From CANLBN01 sp965230205 (GTDB taxonomy: Bacteria; Pseudomonadota; Gammaproteobacteria; Pseudomonadales; Cellvibrionaceae): a stretch of DNA of 64,000 nt. Positions within the stretch are counted from its first letter, which is position 1, and each line of letters begins with the position of its first letter. The position numbers and the translations under genes are program-made. Below, piece by piece: positions 8,986 to 17,604 of the stretch. The notes beneath the pieces are model-generated. The model ran no database searches. It saw nothing but the letters and a program-made list of their open reading frames with translations, and was not told where the DNA came from. The stretch lies in the NCBI GenBank assembly GCA_965230205.1, contig OZ245996.1:3472001-3536000 (forward strand). Reading direction: 5' to 3'.

Positions 8986-9360
8986 TTAAAACTCTTTAAT
9001 TGTGGCAAGTTTGATTTTTAGTAAACGAATATAATTTTTTTCATTGTCAGAAAGCGCCAAATTTTTTAAAGAATAAAATGGACGATAGCAAGAATTTAAG
9101 CAGGATTGCCGCCATTGCCTTTCGATGTGTGTAGAGTTAGCTGTTTTAAATAAAGTGGAGAAAGTTTTAAGATAAATAGACACTCTATTTTTAGGTACAC
9201 TGTTTGCGTAACTTGTACTTAACTCTATATACCGACTAATTAATTCTGGTGAATTGGGGCGAGTACCTTCTTCAATTACTCGCTCCAATGTCATTAATTC
9301 GGTAACAGTCGATTGATTATCCACAATAGGTTTATATTGTGTAGATTTAATGGAGTACAT
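8986..9360 (-). CDS. Unrecognised protein in the heme operon (124 aa)
   Basis: I do not recognise this 124-residue protein. It lacks a signal peptide or membrane segment and is rich in polar residues, with a mostly helical look and a cysteine pair near residues 88-92 (SCLNSC). It overlaps the upstream unknown gene by 14 bp and ends 2 bp before hmuT, so it is embedded in the heme operon and probably translated with it. A role in heme uptake or its regulation is inferred only from position. Confidence 0.65.
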   Translation of the reverse strand: MYSIKSTQYKPIVDNQSTVTELMTLERVIEEGTRPNSPELISRYIELSTSYANSVPKNRVSIYLKTFSTLFKTANSTHIERQWRQSCLNSCYRPFYSLKNLALSDNEKNYIRLLKIKLATIKEF

Positions 9361-9799
9361 AAGTACGTTTTAGTGCTTGTATAGGTTTTTTCGACTGAGT
9401 AATTTCAGAAAGTGGAGCGTAAGCAATATCAGTCGCCTGTTTTAATAGAATATCAATTTTTGCAGGGTAGAGGTTATGCGTGAGATGTTCTTTAACGATC
9501 GAAATAAATAAAGGTAAGTCACATCGATAAGTACAGTGCCGTAATGCATAAATAAACTCAGTTGTTGTACTCATAAAACGGTGTGTTTCGTCAGTATTAG
9601 GAGATTTATTGAATAATATAACAGCGACCTCGAAAGCATTTCGATAATGAACAACCGCTTTATTCCACTCATATTTTTCAACATGAGCTTTGGCTATATC
9701 CATAAGGCGCGACCAAACCCCAACAAGTCGATGAGGCTCTTTCATTAATTGCTCCTTGCAACCTTCACATAGAAAAGTAAGACTTTTAATTGAATTCAT
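9347..9799 (-). CDS. Unrecognised CxxC protein in the heme operon (150 aa)
   Basis: This 150-residue protein was not recognised. Near the N-terminus it has a CxxC pair (FLCEGCKEQL), and further on a possible helical-repeat pattern (HVEKYEWNKAVVHYRNAFEV) that resembles TPR helices. There is no signal peptide, so it is probably cytoplasmic. The ATG at 9799 is preferred to the upstream TTG at 9811. It lies between hemP and the 124-residue gene, which it overlaps by 14 bp. The CxxC could bind a metal or heme, but this is speculation. Confidence 0.65.
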   Translation of the reverse strand: MNSIKSLTFLCEGCKEQLMKEPHRLVGVWSRLMDIAKAHVEKYEWNKAVVHYRNAFEVAVILFNKSPNTDETHRFMSTTTEFIYALRHCTYRCDLPLFISIVKEHLTHNLYPAKIDILLKQATDIAYAPLSEITQSKKPIQALKRTYVLH

Positions 9800-9910
9800 A
9801 TTCGCTGACAACCAAGAAATTTAAAGAGTTAATAAAACGAAATAATAAAAAAGCCTGGCTGGTTATAAGCGGTGTAGTACCTACAAGTGGCTTGGCTGAA
9901 ATAGCGAAGT

Positions 9911-10081
9911 TCATTTCGTCAGAATCAATTTATGGCTGCGAGTCAACTGCAGTCGATAGTTTTCACCATTATGCTCAATTAATACTGATCTTCCTCCTTG
10001 GAACAAGTCGTGCGCTTTAAGCGTTCGAATAGAGGTATCCATTCTCTTTGTAACTGTATTAACCACAGCAGTTTTCGACAT
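9911..10081 (-). CDS. hemP: Hemin uptake protein HemP
   Basis: This 56-residue gene is visible only by reading the minus strand from the ATG at 10081. The C-terminal half has the HemP/HmuP signature: LFQGGRSVLIEHNGENYRLQ followed by LTRSHKLILTK at the very end. HemP proteins are small proteins found at heme-uptake loci, and in some bacteria they activate heme receptor expression. The gene is the first of the hemP-unknown-unknown-hmuTUV series and has two Fur boxes about 150 bp upstream. An overlapping plus-strand frame at 9790-10020 is a shadow. Confidence 0.88.
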   Translation of the reverse strand: MSKTAVVNTVTKRMDTSIRTLKAHDLFQGGRSVLIEHNGENYRLQLTRSHKLILTK

Positions 10082-10230
10082 GATTTATCTGCCTTAAATT
10101 AATTGATCATTAAATGTGCAGCAAATAGATTAACGTTAAAGGTATACGGTAATGGGCAGGTAAACTGGCTGAATCAGGCTACCTAAACGTTAATTTGCTG
10201 CTCGCTATACCTGAGCCAGTCGCCTTAAAT

Positions 10231-10282
10231 GATAATGATTATTATTCATTTGTCAATACTATTGATAATCATTATCATTTGA
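10231..10282. promoter_or_regulatory. Tandem Fur boxes upstream of hemP
   Basis: Two close matches to the Fur box lie 33 bp apart: GATAATGATTATTATTCAT (10231-10249) and GATAATCATTATCATTTGA (10264-10282). They are the only strong operators in the roughly 600-bp gap between hemP and the stress-protein gene. Strong iron repression of the heme transport operon is inferred. The rest of the gap up to 10548 shows nothing I recognise. Confidence 0.88.
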
Positions 10283-10548
10283 TTGTTTTACACCTTCTTT
10301 TTATATGGCTATTGATTTGTTTTCTTGGTGTAAACATTCAGCCTCTAAATGAGTGAGGAGATTGGTGTTTAACAGAGATTAATGTGTATTTCGATGTAGG
10401 CGTATCAAAGTCGTTAAAGTATTGATTGAACTAATGAAGCAATAGAAGGGAAGGTAAGAGGCAGTCATAGTTTACAAGCTTATCTCTTAATGGCCCCTTG
10501 CTACCAATATGCACTGATATGCTATCTAAAGATGAATCACTATATGGG

Positions 10549-10562
10549 TTGATTTATATCAA
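10549..10562. promoter_or_regulatory. FNR/Anr box upstream of the universal stress genes
   Basis: TTGATTTATATCAA is a perfect match to the FNR/Anr consensus TTGAT-N4-ATCAA. It is centred about 123 bp before the start codon of the first stress-protein gene. AT-rich -10-like sequences lie 25-35 bp downstream. Activation at low oxygen is inferred. Confidence 0.75.
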
Positions 10563-10678
10563 TAACATTTTTATAGAATTTATTACTCTAACCTTATTGG
10601 AAGTAACAAAACTGTAAGTAGCCAAGCAACGATAATCCAATGTGCTCTACGTTGTTAATAACCAGTGAGGCAAAGAAA

Positions 10679-11506
10679 ATGATTAAGCATATATTAGTTT
10701 GTTTAAATAATACCAAAGACGATGAAAACACTATTCAAGCAGCGGCTAGATTTGCCCTTAAGCATAATGCTCGCTTGATTGGGTTGTACATTATGGTTGA
10801 GTCATTTAATCAATATCACGTTTATGATCATTATACAGCTGGTTTGCGAAAGCAAATTATAGAAGAGGAAAAACAACAGGCTGTTCTGGCAGAAAAAAAA
10901 TTCACTGAAATAACAGAAAAAATAGGGTGCAACACTACATGGTATCAAGCTTCTGACCAAGAAAACCCTCGCCAAATTATGTTGTATACAGATTTAATAT
11001 TTGTTGGCTGTGATAAAAAAGAAGGCGGCGATTTTAATGGTTCTAGTTTTATTAATAGCTTATTGCTGGAAACTGGTCGCCCTGTTGTTGTTATTCCAAA
11101 AGTATGGAAAAAAGATGACTTTGGTCAAAAAGTATTATTGGGTTGGAATGAAAGTAAACAATCTGCACGCGCTATGCACGAATCATTATCATTGATGAGA
11201 GAGGCAGAAAAAACAGATGTTGTGACTGTTTACCGAGAAAATGACCTGAAAAAGAATATGGCAAAGGGAATAGAAGTCACTGCATTCTTAGAAAGTCACA
11301 ATGTGAATTCTCAGCTTTATCCAAAACAGATTAATGAAAACCAACCAACGGTTGGGAAAATGCTAATCACCCATGCTGATCAGTATGATAATGATTTAAT
11401 TATTGTTGGTGGTTATGGCCACTCTTACCTACGAGAAAAACTTTTAGGCGGTGTTACTCAGCATTTAATTCATAATAGCCGCGTACCACTATTGCTCGTT
11501 CATTAG
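10679..11506 (+). CDS. Universal stress protein, tandem domain
   Basis: This 275-residue protein has two Usp domains. The first starts MIKHILVCLNNTKDD; the second starts KVLLGWNESKQSARAMHES and ends with DLIIVGGYGHSYLREKLLGG, the glycine-rich nucleotide loop. The start at 10679 is chosen because GTGAGG lies just before it and because it puts the first domain at the N-terminus; an upstream start at 10640 adds 13 unrelated residues. It is followed 21 bp later by a second Usp gene. The FNR box upstream suggests induction under low oxygen. The exact role is not known. Confidence 0.88.
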   Translation: MIKHILVCLNNTKDDENTIQAAARFALKHNARLIGLYIMVESFNQYHVYDHYTAGLRKQIIEEEKQQAVLAEKKFTEITEKIGCNTTWYQASDQENPRQIMLYTDLIFVGCDKKEGGDFNGSSFINSLLLETGRPVVVIPKVWKKDDFGQKVLLGWNESKQSARAMHESLSLMREAEKTDVVTVYRENDLKKNMAKGIEVTAFLESHNVNSQLYPKQINENQPTVGKMLITHADQYDNDLIIVGGYGHSYLREKLLGGVTQHLIHNSRVPLLLVH

Positions 11507-11527
11507 TAATGATGTAAGGAAATAGTT

Positions 11528-12460
11528 ATGAAACAGTTTTCAAATATTCTATTTGTTGCAGATCCCGCTATCGATAATAAGGCTGCATTTAATCAAGCTG
11601 TGACGCTGGCTAACAACAATCAAGCCGAATTGACAGTGATGGCTGTTGTGAATATTACAATAGCAAGCCATATGCTTGAAACATTAGTTAAACATTATAA
11701 AAATCAGCTTGAAAACTTGGTAGAGGAAGCATCTGTTGATATACCCGATGTTAAAACTAAAGTAATCGTTGGAAAAGATTTTATTGAAGTTATTCATGAA
11801 GTGCTTAGACATAAGCGTGATTTAGTTATCAAATCAGTAGAAAAGGGTGAAAGTATCGGTGACCAGCTATTCGGTAGTACCGATATGAAGCTATTGCGTA
11901 AATGTCCTTGTCCTGTTTGGTTAATTAAATCGACTCAACAAAAAGGTTACCGGCAGATTCTTGTAGGTATAGATTATGAGCCTGATAACCCCGAGAACGA
12001 GCTATTAAATCAACGGTTGTTAGAAATAGCAACGTCTCAAGCCTTAGCCGATTTTAGCGAATTACATATCGTGCACGCTTGGCAGTTAGAGCATGAAAGT
12101 TTTTTACGGTCACCATGGGTAGAGCAATCACAAAATGACATTGATGCAATGAGTATAGAGCAAGAAAGCATTCGTCGTGATTGGCTAAACAATATTGTTA
12201 ACAACTATTGTGAAAACCTAGGAAAAGAGTCCAAAAATTACATAAAACCTATACTTCACTTAATTAAAGGAGACCCTAAAATTGTAGTTTCTGAATGTAC
12301 TGATAATATAGGGGCAGAACTTGTTGTTGTTGGCACTGTGGGTCGGACTGGTATCCCTGGATTTATAATTGGCAATACGGCAGAGTCTATCCTTAATAAA
12401 ATTAAATGTTCGGTTTTAGCTATTAAGCCTGAAGGGTTTGTTAGCCCTGTCACTCTTTAA
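11528..12460 (+). CDS. UspE-like tandem universal stress protein
   Basis: This 310-residue protein has two Usp domains and the UspE-like C-terminal loop GTVGRTGIPGFIIGNTAESI. The first domain runs from FSNILFVADPAIDNKAAF to about residue 140; the second begins GYRQILVGIDYEPD. UspE proteins act in stress resistance and motility in E. coli, where a uspE gene is linked to fnr. It is probably co-transcribed with the preceding Usp gene from the FNR-boxed promoter. Confidence 0.9.
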   Translation: MKQFSNILFVADPAIDNKAAFNQAVTLANNNQAELTVMAVVNITIASHMLETLVKHYKNQLENLVEEASVDIPDVKTKVIVGKDFIEVIHEVLRHKRDLVIKSVEKGESIGDQLFGSTDMKLLRKCPCPVWLIKSTQQKGYRQILVGIDYEPDNPENELLNQRLLEIATSQALADFSELHIVHAWQLEHESFLRSPWVEQSQNDIDAMSIEQESIRRDWLNNIVNNYCENLGKESKNYIKPILHLIKGDPKIVVSECTDNIGAELVVVGTVGRTGIPGFIIGNTAESILNKIKCSVLAIKPEGFVSPVTL

Positions 12461-12503
12461 GGTAATCGGTGACTAAAATTTTTATTCATAATCGAGGTAA
12501 TAT

Positions 12504-12809
12504 ATGCTTTTTCCAAATTACAAGAAAATGGCTGGTACATCAGCTGTATTTATTTCAACAGAATATACGCAGGCTTCACCGGTTGAAAGAGATGGGTTGA
12601 TTTGGAGTAAGGATGAACTGCATTTAGCAGAACTTCCTGATACGCGGCAAGGTAAGCCCTCAATGTCTAATGCTATCGCTCTGGAAGGCTTAGAGGATTA
12701 TGATGTTCCGAGTAACGGTGATGTTCGGTATGTTGAGTCCATGGATATTAATTTCATCTATTTTGAAAAAATCCGTGGATGGATTCAAATAGTAGAATCA
12801 TTAGAATAA
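12504..12809 (+). CDS. Unrecognised 101-residue protein
   Basis: I do not recognise this protein. It is soluble, acidic, and lacks a signal peptide. A good ribosome site (GAGGT) precedes the start. It follows the uspE-like gene by 43 bp on the same strand and precedes a terminator-like hairpin, so it is probably the third gene of the FNR-boxed operon. Confidence 0.6.
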   Translation: MLFPNYKKMAGTSAVFISTEYTQASPVERDGLIWSKDELHLAELPDTRQGKPSMSNAIALEGLEDYDVPSNGDVRYVESMDINFIYFEKIRGWIQIVESLE

Positions 12810-12851
12810 TAGACATATCTCTACTTTCTTCAATCGTGTTTTATTCTTTAA

Positions 12852-12882
12852 TAGCTTGGTTGATCATAGATTGACCAAGCTA
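12852..12882 (+). terminator. Terminator-like hairpin after the stress operon
   Basis: TAGCTTGGT (12852-12860) pairs with ACCAAGCTA (12874-12882) as a perfect 9-bp stem with a 13-nt loop, 43 bp after the 101-residue gene. The tail is only weakly T-rich, so factor-independent termination is plausible but not certain. Confidence 0.45.
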
Positions 12883-12954
12883 ATTCTCATGTCATACACT
12901 TTACATCTGCACTGATAAACGTATCATGCTTCCTCTTCAAAGAGGAAAAGTTTT

Positions 12955-13341
12955 ATGTTGTCAGCAGTATGCGTAGGAACCAATAACCTTGCCGAAGCGG
13001 CTCAGTTTTATGACACCGTCTTAGCGGAGGTCGATATGGTTCGCCTATTCGAAAATGATATCGAAGTAGGGTACGGTACAGCCGGCACACAAGAAACAAC
13101 GTTCTGGGTATTGCTGCCTTTCAATAAAAAACCGGCAACTTTTGGGAACGGGACACAAATCATGTTCAAAGCGACATCTCATGAGGCAGTACAGGCTTTT
13201 CATGCAGCAGCAATAACATCAGGTGGTAAAGATGAAGGCCTACCTGGTAATCGCGACTATTCAGAAGGCTATTACGGCACTTATGTGCGAGATTTGGATG
13301 GAAATAAACTCCATGTCTTTTATTTACCAACTCCAATGTAA
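12955..13341 (+). CDS. VOC-family (glyoxalase/bleomycin resistance-like) protein
   Basis: This 128-residue protein has the vicinal oxygen chelate layout: two beta-alpha-beta-beta-beta units, with LAEAAQFYDTVLAEVDM early and YVRDLDGNKLHVFYLPTP at the end. Such proteins include lactoylglutathione lyase and antibiotic-binding proteins. Similar short VOC proteins are mostly of unknown substrate. It starts after GAGGAAAAG and is followed 35 bp later by the ThrE-like exporter. Confidence 0.82.
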   Translation: MLSAVCVGTNNLAEAAQFYDTVLAEVDMVRLFENDIEVGYGTAGTQETTFWVLLPFNKKPATFGNGTQIMFKATSHEAVQAFHAAAITSGGKDEGLPGNRDYSEGYYGTYVRDLDGNKLHVFYLPTPM

Positions 13342-13376
13342 AAGCTTCTCTTATTCTCCGCTCGGTTACTATTGAT

Positions 13377-14552
13377 ATGCCATCTAATCCTCTAATCCAT
13401 AAAGTGGTAGAAATCGGTGATACCTTGCACCGTTCCGGTTGCGCACCTTATAAAATTGAAAAATATGCTCAATACTATGCACAAAAACACGGGATTAAGG
13501 TTGTCGTACAAGCAACACCTACCGCAATTAATTATCAATTTCCAGAAGAAGATAATCAAATTTTCATTAGGCGGCTAGAACCTGCTTCGATTAACTTAGG
13601 GCTGTTGGCAAATACCATTATTCGTATTAACGAAGCCAATGACACTGACTCTCCTGAATCGGTTAACTATCCTACATGGCTAACGATGCTAGCAAATATT
13701 GCTATTCCTCCAGCATTTTTAACCTTAGTTGGCAGCACCATAAATGCCATTGCAATCTCTTTTGTGTTGGGTTTTTTGGTATGGGTTTGCCAGTTGCTAT
13801 GCCAAAAGGAGAGGGCTATTGTTGTCGAGTTTTTTAGCGCACTGGTTACGGGTTTAACTGTATCATGGGTAACAAGTCAGGGGGTTGAGTTACCTATATG
13901 GGGTTTATGTATTGCTGCTATTGTTTTATTTGTACCAGGGCTATCGATTGCCAACTCCCTTGAATGTTTTGCTTTTAATGACCTTTTATCAGGCACCAGC
14001 TTACTGGGACAGTCTCTTTTTATCTTCATTAAATTATTTATTGGTATTCTCATCGGTCTCGGTATTGGAGAAACAGCGTGGGGACATACTGAATCGATCG
14101 CGAATGTTAACGAAGTTTCACACTGGGCCGCGTATATAGCCTTACCTGCTTTATCGTTATCCTTAGGTGTTATCCTTAATGTTCGTCCCATCGATATGTT
14201 GTATGCATTTCCTGTGACTATTTTAGGTATGTGGGGGCCGATCTTTTTAGATTTTGGCGGTGGATGGGTTGTTGGTACCTGGGTAACGACGGTCTGTATT
14301 ACTCTCTACGGTACATGGTTAGCGAAAACACTGAACCTGACAGGGGCAATTTATATTGTCCAAGGAATTATTATATTGGTTCCAGGTAGTCGTGTTTTAA
14401 TGGGAGCTAGCCAATCTCTCTTTGATCAAACGCTGCTTTCAATACCCAGTGTTGGTCTTTCAGCATTATTTATATTTTCGGCAATTGTTGCAGGGCAGAT
14501 TACTGCATACTCACTCTATTCTCAAAAAAATCATAACCTGAAAATTGAGTAG
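13377..14552 (+). CDS. ThrE-like threonine/serine exporter family protein
   Basis: This 391-residue protein joins two parts of the ThrE family. The N-terminal region has the family stretch LHRSGCAPYKIEKYAQYYA and ATPTAINYQF. The C-terminal part is about ten membrane segments, with LFVPGLSIANSLECFAFNDL and VPGSRVLMGA. The family exports threonine, serine or related compounds across the inner membrane in Corynebacterium; the substrate here is not known. It is probably an ordinary inner membrane protein co-transcribed with the VOC gene. Confidence 0.8.
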   Translation: MPSNPLIHKVVEIGDTLHRSGCAPYKIEKYAQYYAQKHGIKVVVQATPTAINYQFPEEDNQIFIRRLEPASINLGLLANTIIRINEANDTDSPESVNYPTWLTMLANIAIPPAFLTLVGSTINAIAISFVLGFLVWVCQLLCQKERAIVVEFFSALVTGLTVSWVTSQGVELPIWGLCIAAIVLFVPGLSIANSLECFAFNDLLSGTSLLGQSLFIFIKLFIGILIGLGIGETAWGHTESIANVNEVSHWAAYIALPALSLSLGVILNVRPIDMLYAFPVTILGMWGPIFLDFGGGWVVGTWVTTVCITLYGTWLAKTLNLTGAIYIVQGIIILVPGSRVLMGASQSLFDQTLLSIPSVGLSALFIFSAIVAGQITAYSLYSQKNHNLKIE

Positions 14553-14583
14553 TGTTATTACTCATATTTTGTGGAAGTTAAAG

Positions 14584-15168
14584 TTATTGATTTGTCTTGG
14601 AAATTCCAGCTGTTAATACAAATCTCATTGCGTCTTGTACATCCATGTCAATGGTTTCTACACTGGATTCGGGAACGATAACGGTGAATCCACCAATCTG
14701 GTAACTCATAGGGATATAGACACACATAGAATCGCCTGATTGCTTGAAAGGTGCAGATTTATTCGTGATAAAACCGACAACACGAGTAGTATCATTTAAG
14801 GTGACTAAAACAGCTTTTTGTAAGTCATTATCACCATTGTCTTTAGAGATAGAGGCAAATTGAGAAATATCTCTGATACTATTGTAAATAACTTTGACTA
14901 AAGGAATTCGTGCAAATAGTTTATCGAAGAAACCAGCAAGCCGCCGAAATATATAGGCATTTAACAGTATGCCAATAATAAGAATAAAACCAAAGCCGAC
15001 AATAATCCCCATTCCTGGCCAGTACCAATTTTCTGGCAATACCCATTTTATAATGTGACCTAATGTAGATTCAGCGACTGACCCTAGCCAATATAAAACA
15101 AACAATGTAAGTGTAATAGGGAGTATGGCAAAAAGCCCTTGTAAAAATAGTTGACTGACTTTTTTCAT
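14584..15168 (-). CDS. DUF502-family inner membrane protein
   Basis: This 194-residue protein has two membrane segments near residues 9-28 and 49-71, joined by a short loop, and then a soluble C-terminal part with IPLVKVIYNSIRDISQFAS and VYIPMSYQIGGFTVIVPESS. These are the features of the DUF502 family, widespread in proteobacteria and of unknown function. It stands alone and converges with the ThrE-like gene. Confidence 0.85.
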   Translation of the reverse strand: MKKVSQLFLQGLFAILPITLTLFVLYWLGSVAESTLGHIIKWVLPENWYWPGMGIIVGFGFILIIGILLNAYIFRRLAGFFDKLFARIPLVKVIYNSIRDISQFASISKDNGDNDLQKAVLVTLNDTTRVVGFITNKSAPFKQSGDSMCVYIPMSYQIGGFTVIVPESSVETIDMDVQDAMRFVLTAGISKTNQ

Positions 15169-15312
15169 TATTATTCCTGCTGATATTATATATTTTAATG
15201 ATATAGTAAAGAATATGCTTTGATTTTACAGGAATTTGAGGAGAGAAGAATTTATTTTATTTACCGATAAAGGCCATTGTTTGACATGAGGCTTTGTAGC
15301 TGTCGATAATGT

Positions 15313-15579
15313 TCATGAAGAAAGGTTACCCACAGCTTTAAGAAAATGGATAACTATATTCTTGTCCAAATAAATCTTATAGTTTTGTAACCTACCATCT
15401 AAAAAGTAACGCTGCTTGACTTTCGCATTTTCCAGTTTGTATTGAAGCCAAGGCATCTGCTTTCCAACAAAGTCATAAATGAGTAATGTTACTTGGGTTC
15501 TATCGGTATAATTGATTGTGTCATCAAACCTACTAGGTGGTATGTTGCTGCAACCTATAGTGATATGTCTACTATACCA
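15313..15579 (-). pseudogene. Possible remnant of a small lipoprotein gene
   Basis: Within the 460-bp gap between the DUF502 and amidotransferase genes, an 88-codon open frame on the minus strand reads ITIGCSNIPPSRFDD near its start and runs to LKAVGNLSS. GCS looks like the cleavage site of a lipobox, but there is no start codon or signal peptide in frame. The composition looks coding-like. It may be a degraded lipoprotein gene whose signal peptide was lost or frameshifted; I do not recognise the family. Confidence 0.3.
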
Positions 15580-15629
15580 TTAAAAAATACTCAGGATACA
15601 AGTTAAACAATGAAAAAGGTAAAAGAGCC

Positions 15630-16340
15630 ATGAGAATTCATTATTTCCAACATGTCCCTTTTGAGGGGTTGGCCCTAATTGAAGAGTGGACGGTATCACG
15701 AAACCATACACTGACAAACACTTGCTTTTTTCAGGAAAATTACACCATCCCCAAGATTGATGAATTTGATATGTTGATTATCATGGGAGGGCCAATGAGT
15801 ACGAATGATGAGAAGCTTTACCCATGGTTAATCGAGGAAAAAGCCTGTGTTAAACAAGCAATTGATGCAGGTAAATATGTGCTTGGAATTTGTTTGGGGG
15901 CGCAAATAATAGCGCAAACCTTAGGTGCCGATGTAGCACCGATGAAAGAAAAAGAAATAGGCTGGCATCCAATCGCTTTTACTGATCAGGTAGTCGGCCA
16001 CCCATTACTCAGTGGGCTCAATTATGCGATGACTGTATTGCACTGGCATGGTGAACGCTTTGAAATTCCCACAGGGGCGATTCAAATTGCCAGTAGTGAA
16101 GCATGTGATAACCAAGGATTTTTATATGATGATAAAGTGCTGGCGTTGCAGTTTCATATTGAGATGGACGAAGTGGCAATAGAAAAAATAATAGAGGCCT
16201 GCGCAGAGGAGCTTGACGATGGAAAATTTATGCAAAGCAAAGAGGTCATTATTGAAGGAGCGAATAAACATCATTTAAAGTATACCTTATTTCAATTATT
16301 GAATAATTGGATAGATAATGAAACAAGCAAGCAGCAGTAA
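15630..16340 (+). CDS. GMP synthase-like class I glutamine amidotransferase
   Basis: This 236-residue protein is a stand-alone class I GATase domain. It has IMGGPMSTND near residue 51, the nucleophile in GICLGAQ (Cys88), and the His/Glu pair in LQFHIEMD (His176, Glu178). Proteins of this type lack the synthetase domain of GuaA and are usually of unknown substrate; some hydrolyse gamma-glutamyl compounds. It stands alone, with the convergent redoxin gene 34 bp beyond its stop. Confidence 0.85.
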   Translation: MRIHYFQHVPFEGLALIEEWTVSRNHTLTNTCFFQENYTIPKIDEFDMLIIMGGPMSTNDEKLYPWLIEEKACVKQAIDAGKYVLGICLGAQIIAQTLGADVAPMKEKEIGWHPIAFTDQVVGHPLLSGLNYAMTVLHWHGERFEIPTGAIQIASSEACDNQGFLYDDKVLALQFHIEMDEVAIEKIIEACAEELDDGKFMQSKEVIIEGANKHHLKYTLFQLLNNWIDNETSKQQ

Positions 16341-16374
16341 ATGATTATACGATCAAACCGTAAGATAAAAGTAA

Positions 16375-16857
16375 CTATTCATTTTCATTAATCAAGGCCA
16401 TTAATTCTGCACCTAATACCAAATCTTGCTCATGTCCCATTTTATGTTTTCGTAAACGGCCTTGATGATCAAATAAAAGCAAAGTCGGTGTGCCACCCAT
16501 TTGATAGGTTTGCATGGTTTTAGGGATGGGATTGGTATTAATATCAGATGGCATATCAATGGCCACAGGAAAGTCAATACGATATTCGTGTAAAAAAGCT
16601 TTTAAGGATACTTCAGTCATTGCAGCATGGTGTTCAAAAACAGTATGTAAGCCAATAACTTTTATGCCGTAATTAACGAATAATGAATCGACACGCCGTG
16701 CTTGAGGAATTGAGTTCTCAACACATCCAGGGCACAACATCTGAAAGGCAAATATTGCAACGACATTCCCCTTTAACGCTTCTAAAGATAAAGGGCTATC
16801 AGTATTCAGCCATGTATAGACTTCTAACTCGGGAGGGTTTTCTTGTAATGCTTTCAT
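16375..16857 (-). CDS. Redoxin (TlpA/AhpC-like thioredoxin fold)
   Basis: This 160-residue protein has the peroxiredoxin/TlpA fold: a beta strand VVAIFAFQMLCPGCVEN with the active CxxC (Cys42, Cys45), and later the cis-proline-type region MGGTPTLLLFDHQGRL. No signal peptide is present, so it is cytoplasmic. A thiol-disulfide or peroxide-reducing role is inferred from the fold. It is adjacent to several other redox-type genes (DUF2024 with CxxC, AhpD-like), all on the minus strand. Confidence 0.82.
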   Translation of the reverse strand: MKALQENPPELEVYTWLNTDSPLSLEALKGNVVAIFAFQMLCPGCVENSIPQARRVDSLFVNYGIKVIGLHTVFEHHAAMTEVSLKAFLHEYRIDFPVAIDMPSDINTNPIPKTMQTYQMGGTPTLLLFDHQGRLRKHKMGHEQDLVLGAELMALINENE

Positions 16858-16936
16858 CGTATTTCTCGATATTAATTGTCAGCAGTAAAGGTATGCCCGT
16901 ATTGGGTATACCTTTAAAAATAGTACAAAAATGTAG

Positions 16937-17577
16937 TTACTTTATTTTCCCTGGTAGCGACAGGTCACCTGATGCTACATCAAACACATCAACAACACAT
17001 AATAATGGAGCATGAGCACTTTCATTAACTCGTAAGCCTGATGTCACACCGTCAAATGCTACGCCTTTTAATTCGCTGGCATTTTTAAAAGGTACACGTA
17101 CAGAAACATACTTTTTGTTGATGATTGGAGAATACCCCGGGCTATCAATTAAGATAGGCAAACCAGGCCAGGTTAGTGGCAGTTTTGGATTAGCATCTTT
17201 GGGTATATCTTTGACTTTTAATGCACCCTGACCACACGCATTATCAGGTACTAAAACAACCCAATGAGAATGCCAAACGGTTCCATCATTGCCTAAATCA
17301 CCATCTGCATTTTCGTCAAACAATGGGGTATCATCAAAATCTGGGTGAGAAGTAATCGCCATTGCTAAAATCCCTTGCTCTTTCTCAAAACCTACGACGG
17401 AGCTATCTAATTTAGTTGGCCAAACGTAAGAGAAAACATTGCTTCCTTCTAATTTTCCTGTTGGTGTTGGTGTAGACTTTCCTACTTTTTTACTGACTTT
17501 CATTTTAAATGCACGGTAAGAGCTGAGCATAAAAGTCCTGTTGTGATACCTTGTAGTATTAATTGCTTGAGTTTCAT
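16937..17577 (-). pseudogene. Secreted protein of unknown function with a frameshift in the signal peptide
   Basis: The main frame (16937-17503) encodes about 188 residues from MKVSKKVGKSTPTPTG to LSLPGKIK, including the histidine-containing stretch WHSHWVVLVPDNAC. Upstream, in another frame, MKLKQLILQGITTGLLCSAL starts at 17577 and is a clear signal peptide, ending at a TGA at 17500-17502. One missing base between 17503 and 17520 would join the two. The frames are out of register by one, so either the gene is broken, the base was lost in sequencing, or the shorter cytoplasmic form starts at 17503. I do not recognise the family. Confidence 0.6.
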
Positions 17578-17604
17578 AATATGTAACCTCTTTTGTATAA
17601 ATTT

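Noticed and set aside
9790..10020. A 76-codon plus-strand frame over hemP
   Set aside because: It lies antisense to hemP, whose C-terminal motif and operon position are much stronger, and it has no family signature.
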